Source: JBOGIF01 sp050742415 (GTDB lineage Bacteria; Actinomycetota; Acidimicrobiia; Acidimicrobiales; AC-14). Taken from it: DNA of 14,879 nucleotides. The notes under the pieces are model-generated. The model saw only the letters and a program-made list of their open reading frames with translations, was not told the origin of the DNA and searched no databases. The translations under genes and the position numbers were made by a program. This document shows, in pieces, positions 7,274 through 12,888 of this stretch. Positions within the stretch are counted from its first letter, which is position 1. Each line of letters begins with the position of its first letter. Location: assembly GCA_050742415.1 (NCBI GenBank), contig JBOGIF010000225.1:1-14879 (forward strand), read 5' to 3'.

Positions 7274-7729
7274 CTAGCAGCCCAGCTTGTCGTTCACCCT
7301 CTCGAAGTAGCGCTCGCCCAGCGTGGCGAGGTCGAGCTCGACCTGGGTCTTGTCGGCCTTTACCCGAGCCTTGCTCCACGCAACTGCGTCGTCGGTGAAG
7401 TCGGCACCCTTGGCCTTGAGGATCGTCTCGGCCAGCTTCACGTCGCCGTCGTCGTCGGTGGCGTCGATCACGCCCAGGATGGCGTCGGTGACGTCGTCCA
7501 TCGACTTGTTGAGGTCGTCACGGGTCTCGTCCACGTCGGCATCGGCGTCGTTGTCGTCGTTGATGGCAGCCGCGACGCGGGCGTCAGACTCGATCAGCTT
7601 GTTGGGCATGATGTCGCAGACCTGGTCGGCCAGCTTCTCGTCGGCGGCCTGGGCGGGCATGATCCCGAAGAGCGAGCCGATGGTGATGCTGCCAGCTGCG
7701 ACCGCACTTATTACTAGGGACTTCTTCAT
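7274..7729 (-). CDS. Small secreted Asp-rich protein of unknown function
   Basis: A 151-residue protein that I do not recognise. The N-terminus MKKSLVISAVAAGSITIGSLFG is a clear signal peptide, with cleavage likely after AQA at residue 28. The mature part is acidic. It has an Asp-rich segment around residues 58-72 (alternating D-x-D-x-D) and a second around 89-101 (DATDDDGDVKLAE) that resembles an EF-hand loop with Ala in place of the first Asp. The only two Cys are at residue 38 and at the very last position (151), so a disulfide could tie the two ends of the mature chain. Most of the rest is predicted helical by eye. The start is well supported by AAAGGAG with a 7-nt spacer, the best ribosome binding site in the window, suggesting strong expression. 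A strong terminator follows the gene. Confidence 0.85.
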   Translation of the reverse strand: MKKSLVISAVAAGSITIGSLFGIMPAQAADEKLADQVCDIMPNKLIESDARVAAAINDDNDADADVDETRDDLNKSMDDVTDAILGVIDATDDDGDVKLAETILKAKGADFTDDAVAWSKARVKADKTQVELDLATLGERYFERVNDKLGC

Positions 7730-7736
7730 GTTGGAT

Positions 7737-7743
7737 CTCCTTT
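7737..7743 (-). promoter_or_regulatory. Near-consensus ribosome binding site (AAAGGAG)
   Basis: Reading on the minus strand, AAAGGAG is followed by a 7-nt spacer and the ATG at 7729. It fixes the start of the secreted Asp-rich protein and stands out, because several neighbouring genes have weak or no Shine-Dalgarno sequences. Confidence 0.85.
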
Positions 7744-7804
7744 GACTTCTATTGGGTACTTCGGACTTGACTTGCTGGTGTTCGTTGGATTGGTTATCGG
7801 CCGA

Positions 7805-8197
7805 TCAACGGCTCGGCTTGATGCCAAGTTGCGCCAATTGGGAATCGACGATCGCTTGGGCCTCTTCCCGGGTGAGCTCGTGGGGCTCGCCACCGCGGTT
7901 GACTGCCTCCTCCAGCTGGGTGGTGATCCCCTCCAGAACCTCGAGGGCCTTCTCCGAGGGTGGCGCCGTCGTGGGCAACGTGACCCCGGTCGGAGACGTC
8001 TTTGTCCCCGCCTTGCCATTCGTCGCCGTCCCGGAATTGACAGGGGTCGAGGTCGGGCCCTGGCCTCCCACCGTGGCGCGACCCCTGGCCGGTCCGGCCT
8101 GGTCACCGCCACCGATCGCTGCGAACGCGATCCCCCCCGTCAGCGTCAGTGCCGCGCCGGCAGCCGCTATCCAAACCTTGCCCTTGACCATCGCCAT
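7805..8197 (-). CDS. Small secreted or membrane-anchored protein with Gly/Pro/Thr-rich linker, unknown function
   Basis: A 130-residue protein that I do not recognise. Residues 1-9 are basic (MAMVKGKVW) and are followed by a hydrophobic stretch to about residue 28 ending in FAAIGGG, which is either a signal peptide or a single membrane anchor. Residues about 30-82 are a disordered linker rich in Gly, Thr, Pro and Ser. The last ~48 residues (SEKALEVLEGITTQLEEAVNRGG and LTREEAQAIVDSQLAQLGI) look like two or three amphipathic helices. The start is supported by AGAGGAAG a short way upstream. It lies 54 bp after the carboxylate-amine ligase gene and 75 bp before the Asp-rich secreted protein gene, all on the minus strand, so the three may share a transcript ending at 7225-7255. 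Confidence 0.78.
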   Translation of the reverse strand: MAMVKGKVWIAAAGAALTLTGGIAFAAIGGGDQAGPARGRATVGGQGPTSTPVNSGTATNGKAGTKTSPTGVTLPTTAPPSEKALEVLEGITTQLEEAVNRGGEPHELTREEAQAIVDSQLAQLGIKPSR

Positions 8198-8251
8198 TTC
8201 GCTTCCTCTCGATCGGGACCATCTAGTGATCGGCGCGATCGGAGGGCGTCT

Positions 8252-9379
8252 TTAGCGATCGGCCTCCAGCTCGTGGACGAGGGAGTCCACGACGTCGGCC
8301 AGAGACCCGCCGGCCGCCACCAGCCGGCGCTGGCGCTGGTAGCTGGCGCCGTCCTCGACGATGGCCAGGTTGTGCGCCAACTCGGCGTCACAACCGAGGC
8401 TGGCGGCCACAGGCATGAGCTCCTCCACCAGGTCGGAGACCGCCGAGGTCAGTGGGGCGAGCGAACCGTGGTCGTCGACGATGACCTCGGCCGCCAAGCC
8501 GTGGCGGGCCGCCCGCCACTTGTTCTGGCGGACCACCCAGTCACGGGGCACCGCCACCTCAGCGCCGGCGTCGAGGCGTCGGTCCAGGTGCTCGACCGCG
8601 CTCTGGGCCAGGGCGGCCAGGGCCGCCACCTCGCGAAGGCTCGTTATCCCGTCGCACATCCTGAGCTCGACGGTGCCGAAGTCGGGGTGCGGCCGGATGT
8701 CCCACCACACCTCGCGGATCGTGCTTATGGCCCGGGCCGCCACCAGGGTGGTCATGAACTGCTCGAACTCCTCCCAGTCGGCCATCGGGTACGGAAGGCC
8801 GGCAGTGGGAAGCGCCTCGAACACCGTGCTGCGGCACGAAGCCATGCCGGTGTCGTGGCCGCTCCAGTACGGGCTGGAGGCCGACAGGGCGAGAAAGTAC
8901 GGGAGATAGGCGGTCAGGCCGTTGGCGATGGCGATGGCCTTGGCCGATGACCGCACACCGACGTGGAAGTGGACCCCGAAGATCTGGAGCCGACGCGCCG
9001 CCCACTGCATCTCGGTGACGAGGTCGGCGTAGCGGGGATCGGGGCTGATCTGCTGCTCGTGCCACGGTGAGAACGGGTGGGAGCCCGAGCACAAGAGCCC
9101 CAGACCACGCCGATCGGCCTGGGCCGTCACCCCGTCGAGCGTGGCCGCCAGGTCTGCCCGGGCTTCGGCCACCGTCATGTTGATACCGGTGATCACCTCG
9201 ACCGTGCACTCGAACAGCTCGTGCTTGACCTTGGCGGCGTTCTTCTCGGGGCCGGCAGCCAGCTCGGCGAGAAGAGGCGTCGCCGCGCTCGCAAGGCCCC
9301 GCGTCAAACGGTCGACGATCTGAAGCTCCATCTCGATGCCGAGGCTGGAGCCGGCGGAGTCGTTGAACGGTATGCGCAC
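8252..9379 (-). CDS. Carboxylate-amine ligase, YbdK/glutamate-cysteine ligase type 2 family
   Basis: A 375-residue protein of the GCS2 (YbdK) family, which joins the gamma-carboxylate of glutamate to an amine at the cost of ATP. Family segments visible are SSLGIEMELQIVD at the N-terminus (the GxExE ATP/Mg-binding stretch), KHELFECTVEVITGI, SGSHPFSPW, FGVHFHVGV, ALSASSPYWSG, STIREVWWDIRPHPDFGTVELRMCDG and ENKWRAARHGLAAE-like sequence (here RQNKWRAARHGLAAE). Length is typical. E. coli YbdK has weak glutamate-cysteine ligase activity in vitro. In actinobacteria, which generally use mycothiol, the true substrates of such paralogues are mostly unknown, and no glutathione synthetase is in view. The GTG start gives the usual short N-terminus; AGGCGG just upstream is a modest ribosome binding site. 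It sits inside the block separating proB from proA. Confidence 0.9.
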   Translation of the reverse strand: MRIPFNDSAGSSLGIEMELQIVDRLTRGLASAATPLLAELAAGPEKNAAKVKHELFECTVEVITGINMTVAEARADLAATLDGVTAQADRRGLGLLCSGSHPFSPWHEQQISPDPRYADLVTEMQWAARRLQIFGVHFHVGVRSSAKAIAIANGLTAYLPYFLALSASSPYWSGHDTGMASCRSTVFEALPTAGLPYPMADWEEFEQFMTTLVAARAISTIREVWWDIRPHPDFGTVELRMCDGITSLREVAALAALAQSAVEHLDRRLDAGAEVAVPRDWVVRQNKWRAARHGLAAEVIVDDHGSLAPLTSAVSDLVEELMPVAASLGCDAELAHNLAIVEDGASYQRQRRLVAAGGSLADVVDSLVHELEADR

Positions 9380-9502
9380 CGCCGCCTGTCTACCCGTCCC
9401 AGCCAGGCGGTAGGGCGTTGCGGGGTCACGAGCAAGCGACGAACTGTGCTGTGGGCGACCCCAGAACGCCGAGCTGCCAGCGCCCGCCGAGCGCTACCGG
9501 GT

Positions 9503-9892
9503 TCAGGCGACGTTGACGGCTTGGAGTTGGGGTTCGGTATCCGGCGGTTCGGGTGGCGAGAAGTCGACCGGCATGGCTGGCGGCACCATCAGCACCATCC
9601 CGCCCACCGCGAACACCGCCACCCCCACCAGGCCGAGCCCGTAGCCCACCGGCGCCCCGTCACGTGGCGACATGCCTCGCTTCAGGCTCTTGGCGCAGAT
9701 CCAGAAGGCACAGGCGGCGAACCCCGAATAGAACAGCCCGTGCCACGGCGTGAAGAAGGACTCGGGCTTCGAGTTGTTGTGGGCCCAACCGTCGACGAAG
9801 AGGCCGAAGATCAGCCAGGCGGCGACTGCGACGGTGACCATGTCCTCACGCCACGTCAGCCGCGACCGCGGTCCTCCGGTGGTGGTGAGCAC
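9503..9892 (-). CDS. Short membrane protein, probably a C-terminally truncated family member
   Basis: A 129-residue protein with about three hydrophobic segments (residues ~19-36, ~52-67 and ~82-106). The stretch LFVDGWAHNNSKPESFFTPWHGLFYSGF resembles, from memory, the N-terminal third of a larger polytopic actinobacterial family of unknown function in which the DGWAH and FFTPWH strings recur. After the third segment the sequence changes to a Pro/Glu-rich tail (PPEPPDTEPQ) and stops, so the rest appears missing. No continuation is seen in the 123 bases downstream. It could be a remnant or a genuine short protein. The GTG at 9892 is used because it abuts a hairpin after proB; the ATG at 9841 with GAGG before it is an alternative that would keep all three membrane segments. 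Confidence 0.6.
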   Translation of the reverse strand: MLTTTGGPRSRLTWREDMVTVAVAAWLIFGLFVDGWAHNNSKPESFFTPWHGLFYSGFAACAFWICAKSLKRGMSPRDGAPVGYGLGLVGVAVFAVGGMVLMVPPAMPVDFSPPEPPDTEPQLQAVNVA

Positions 9893-9906
9893 TACGCCGA
9901 AGCGTA
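9893..9906 (-). repeat. C(UUCG)G hairpin between proB and the short membrane protein gene
   Basis: On the minus strand TACGC and GCGTA form a 5-bp stem closed by a TTCG tetraloop with a C-G closing pair, an exceptionally stable RNA hairpin type. It lies 20 bases after the proB stop and touches the putative GTG at 9892. No T-run follows, so it is more likely an mRNA 3'-end stabiliser or processing signal, or a start-site shield, than an intrinsic terminator. Confidence 0.55.
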
Positions 9907-9926
9907 AGGCGACCGAAGACTGGCGT

Positions 9927-11018
9927 CTACGGCAAGGTCACGAGGTCGTCGCGATGGACCACCTCGTGCGGAACCCCGTCGGGCAGGTCGCCCGTGCGCC
10001 GGCCGGCCACCGAGGCCAGGTCGGAGGCGCTGAGGCGGACCAGGCCCTTGGCGAAGACCCGTCCCGACGGGTCGGCGATCTCCACGGCGTCGTCGGGCTC
10101 GAACTTGCCCTGCACGGCCACCACGCCGGCCGCCAGCAATGACCTGGCCCGCTCGGTCAATGCCCGGCGAGCGCCATCGTCGACCACGACCGTTCCCGAC
10201 GCGCCCACGGCGAAGGCGATCCAGAGCTTGCGGGCGCCAAGCCGCCGCTCGTGGGGCCGCACCACCGTGCCCACACCCGCCCCACCGGCGAGCGCGCCTT
10301 GGAGCACGGCCGGGCGGTCGGCAGCGGCGATCACCGTGCGCACGCCCGACCACGACGCCATCTTGGCCGCGGCCAGCTTCGACGCCATCCCCCCACTGCC
10401 CCGATCGGTGCCCCGGCCGCCGGCGATCCGCTCCAGCTCGTGGTCGACCTCGACGATCTCCTCGATCAATGAGCCGTCGGAGTGCAGGCGGGGGTCGGCG
10501 CTCAGCAGGCCCGGCGCGTCGGTCAGCAGCACCAGCAGCTCGGCCGACACCAGGTTGGCTACAAGCGCGGCGAGGCGGTCGTTGTCGCCGAAGCGGATCT
10601 CGTCGTCGGCCACGGCGTCGTTCTCGTTCACCACCGGCACCACGCCCAGCTCCAGGAGCCGGCTCAGGGTCTGGCGGGCGTGGAGGTACTGCGACCGGTG
10701 GACGAAGTCGTGCGGCGCCAGCAGCACCTGACCGGCCACCAAGCCGTAGGCGACCAGGGCCGCGTCGTACACGCCCATCAGCCGGCTCTGACCGACGGCG
10801 GAGATGGCCTGCAACGTGGCGATGTCGGCGGGGCGGGTGCCCGAGAGGCCCAGGGCGGGAAGGCCGGCGGAGATGGCTCCGGAGGTGACTACGACGACCT
10901 GATGGCCCTGGCTGCGCAGGCCGGCCACCTCCGAGCAGAGCTTGTCGACCGCCGGCCGGGAGATGTCGCCCTGGTCGTCGGTGATCGACGACGTGCCGAT
11001 CTTGGCGACGACGATCAC
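9927..11018 (-). CDS. proB: Glutamate 5-kinase ProB with PUA domain
   Basis: A 363-residue enzyme that phosphorylates the gamma-carboxylate of glutamate, the first and normally proline-inhibited step of proline synthesis. The amino-acid-kinase domain covers about residues 1-260, with VVAKIGTSSIT, VVTSGAISAGL, VVNENDAVADDEIRFGDNDRLAA, LLTDAPGLLSADPR and GSGGMASKLAAA (canonical GTGGMxTKL). A C-terminal PUA domain covers about 275-345 (GTVVVDDGARRAL, AVEIADPSGRVFAKGL). Domain order and length match full-length bacterial ProB. The GTG start overlaps the obgE stop as GTGA, so translation is coupled to the GTPase gene. Unlike the usual arrangement proA does not follow; a short membrane protein gene starts 34 bp downstream. 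Confidence 0.97.
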   Translation of the reverse strand: MIVVAKIGTSSITDDQGDISRPAVDKLCSEVAGLRSQGHQVVVVTSGAISAGLPALGLSGTRPADIATLQAISAVGQSRLMGVYDAALVAYGLVAGQVLLAPHDFVHRSQYLHARQTLSRLLELGVVPVVNENDAVADDEIRFGDNDRLAALVANLVSAELLVLLTDAPGLLSADPRLHSDGSLIEEIVEVDHELERIAGGRGTDRGSGGMASKLAAAKMASWSGVRTVIAAADRPAVLQGALAGGAGVGTVVRPHERRLGARKLWIAFAVGASGTVVVDDGARRALTERARSLLAAGVVAVQGKFEPDDAVEIADPSGRVFAKGLVRLSASDLASVAGRRTGDLPDGVPHEVVHRDDLVTLP

Positions 11019-12277
11019 CTCCGAGCGTCCCCCCGGCGGGGCAACTCGAAGACGGTGTAGTCGAAGCTCAGGGTCCCGATCCTCACCAGGTCACCCTCGC
11101 GGACGCCCGCCCGGGCCAGCGCCCGGTCCACGCCCAGACGGCGGAGGCGGTCCTGGACGTAGGCGAGGGCCTGGCCATCGGTGAGGTCGTTGACCGCCAC
11201 CGCCCTCTCCGCCGCCCGGCCGGTCACCACGTAGGCGCCGTCGTCAGCCCGCTCCACCCGCACTCCCTCGGGCTCGGGTCGGTGGACCACGAAGGTCGAG
11301 GGCGCCTCCTGGCGGTTCCGGGCTTCGGCCACCAGCGCCGAGAGACGGTGGAGCAGCGGGGCGACTCCCATGCCCGTGACCGCTGAGACCGACTGGTCCT
11401 CGGGCCATTCGCCGAGCCCGACATCGGCCTTGGTGCCCACGACGAGCCGCGGCCGGTCGAGCAGCTCCGGCCGGTACCGGCCGAGCTCGGCGAGCAGCAC
11501 GCGTTCCTGCTCTTCCGGTGGCGTGCCGTGGGCCGAGGCGAGGTCGAGGAGCACGAGCAGGACCCTCGCCCGCTCGATGTGTCGCAGGAACTGGTGGCCG
11601 AGCCCCTTGCCCTCGCTGGCGCCTTCGATCAGGCCGGGCACGTCGGCCATCACGAACTCGCCGGCGTCGCCCTGCACCACTCCCAGGTGCGGTTCCAACG
11701 TGGTGAACGGGTAGTCGGCGATCTTGGGCTTGGCGGCCGAGACGCGCGAGATCAAGGTGCTCTTGCCGGCGTTGGGGAACCCCACCAGAGCGACATCGGC
11801 CATGAGCCTCAGCTCCAGCCGTAACCACCTCTCCTGGCCGGCCTCACCCTGCTCGGCGAAGCTGGGCGCCCTACGTCGGTTCGACAGGAATCGGGCGTTG
11901 CCCCTGCCGCCGCGCCCACCTGCCGCCGCCAGCCAGGAATCGCCGGCCGACACCAGGTCGGCCAGGACCCGGCCGCCGGACTCCCTCACGGTGGTCCCCT
12001 CGGGCACCGCCACTCTCATGTCGGCGCCCTGCGCGCCGTGGCGCGCCCGGCCCTGGCCGTGGGTTCCGTCTACCGCCCGGCGGTGGGGATGGTCCCGAAA
12101 CGACAGCAGCGACGCCACCTCACGGTCGGCGACCAGCCAGAGGTCTCCTCCCTTGCCGCCGTCGCCCCCGTCGGGACCGCCCCGAGGGACGTGCGCCTCC
12201 CGCCTGAAGGACACGGCGCCCGCACCACCGTCGCCGCCTCTGACGCACAGCGCGGCCTCGTCGACGAACCCGGCCAT
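11015..12277 (-). CDS. obgE: Obg GTPase (CgtA), 50S assembly
   Basis: A 420-residue Obg-family GTPase, which acts in 50S ribosome assembly and the stringent response. The Gly-rich Obg fold is at residues 1-159 (VRGGDGGAGAVSFRRE, RGGPDGGDGGKGG, GGRGGRGNARF). The G domain follows, with G1 GFPNAGKS (166-173), the switch segment DYPFTTLEPHLG, G3 DVPGLIEGA (212-220), G4 T-K-A-D (282-285) and G5 SAVTG (298-302). A C-terminal OCT domain spans about 328-411 and ends with TLSFDYTVFELP. G4 has Thr instead of the usual Asn of NKxD, as Rho-type GTPases do, so guanine recognition is probably kept. It lies 22 bp after rpmA and overlaps proB by GTGA, the classic rplU-rpmA-obgE-proB order. Confidence 0.97.
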   Translation of the reverse strand: MAGFVDEAALCVRGGDGGAGAVSFRREAHVPRGGPDGGDGGKGGDLWLVADREVASLLSFRDHPHRRAVDGTHGQGRARHGAQGADMRVAVPEGTTVRESGGRVLADLVSAGDSWLAAAGGRGGRGNARFLSNRRRAPSFAEQGEAGQERWLRLELRLMADVALVGFPNAGKSTLISRVSAAKPKIADYPFTTLEPHLGVVQGDAGEFVMADVPGLIEGASEGKGLGHQFLRHIERARVLLVLLDLASAHGTPPEEQERVLLAELGRYRPELLDRPRLVVGTKADVGLGEWPEDQSVSAVTGMGVAPLLHRLSALVAEARNRQEAPSTFVVHRPEPEGVRVERADDGAYVVTGRAAERAVAVNDLTDGQALAYVQDRLRRLGVDRALARAGVREGDLVRIGTLSFDYTVFELPRRGDARR

Positions 12278-12299
12278 CGAGGCCCCGGAGACCCGGGGA

Positions 12300-12554
12300 C
12301 TAGCTGCTGGGGACGACGTCGACCAGGCGCCGGCCCCGGCGTCGGCCGAACTTCACTGTTCCCGCGGCGGTGGCGAAGAGGGTGTCGTCGCCGCCGCGGC
12401 CCACATGCTCTCCGGGGTGGAAATGCGTGCCCCGCTGGCGCACGATGATGGCGCCGGGCCCGACGCGGCCGCCGTCGTAGATCTTCACGCCCAACCGCTG
12501 CGCGGCCGAGTCACGGCCGTTGCGGGTAGAGCCGCCACCTTTGGTCTTGGACAT
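12300..12554 (-). CDS. rpmA: 50S ribosomal protein L27
   Basis: An 84-residue bL27, which sits near the peptidyl-transferase centre of the 50S subunit. The N-terminus KTKGGGSTRNGRDSAAQRLGVKIYDGG and the downstream RQRGTHFHPGEHVGRGGDDTLFA are diagnostic. Length is normal and the N-terminus begins directly with the conserved tail, so no cleavable Firmicutes-type extension is present. It starts 3 nt after the rplU stop; its ribosome binding site (GGGGGAG) lies within the end of rplU, implying coupled expression of the two ribosomal proteins. Confidence 0.98.
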   Translation of the reverse strand: MSKTKGGGSTRNGRDSAAQRLGVKIYDGGRVGPGAIIVRQRGTHFHPGEHVGRGGDDTLFATAAGTVKFGRRRGRRLVDVVPSS

Positions 12555-12557
12555 GGC

Positions 12558-12881
12558 TCAGCTCCCCCGGGTTATCCCGACGATCTCGATTGTGGAGTAG
12601 TGCTGGCGGTGGCCCCAGTTACGGCGCTCGTTGCTCTTGTTCTTATACTTGAAGCCGTCGATCTTGGGCCCGGAGGCATCCCCCACCACCCGGGCGGTCA
12701 CCTTCATGCCGGCCAGCTCGGCGGGGGCGGCCAGGACCGAGTCGCCGTCGACCAACAGCACCGGGTCGAACGACAGATCTTCGTCGGCCGCGAGGAGCTC
12801 GACATCGAGCCGCTCGCCCTCGACTACGCGATACTGCTTCCCACCGGTCCTGATGACCGCGTACGTACTGTTCTCTGACAT
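12558..12881 (-). CDS. rplU: 50S ribosomal protein L21
   Basis: A 107-residue bL21, a 23S rRNA-binding protein of the 50S subunit. Diagnostic segments are YAVIRTGGKQYRVVEGERLDVELL at the N-terminus and KIDGFKYKNKSNERRNWGHRQHYSTIEI near the C-terminus. It starts 7 nt after the RNase E/G stop and ends 3 nt before rpmA. The start has no strong Shine-Dalgarno sequence, so it may rely on ribosomes finishing the RNase gene. Confidence 0.98.
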   Translation of the reverse strand: MSENSTYAVIRTGGKQYRVVEGERLDVELLAADEDLSFDPVLLVDGDSVLAAPAELAGMKVTARVVGDASGPKIDGFKYKNKSNERRNWGHRQHYSTIEIVGITRGS

Positions 12882-12888
12882 GGCTGGA

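Noticed and set aside
7796..7805. Palindrome ATCGGCCGAT between the two secreted protein genes
   Set aside because: A 10-bp self-complementary site without a loop or flanking promoter elements; similar GATCG-type strings recur nearby by composition alone.
7742..8950. Plus-strand open frame of 402 codons
   Set aside because: It is antisense to the secreted protein and YbdK genes; the minus-strand genes have signal peptide, family motifs and ribosome binding sites, whereas this frame has none.
11724..12878. Plus-strand open frame of 384 codons
   Set aside because: It is antisense to obgE, rpmA and rplU, all certain genes.
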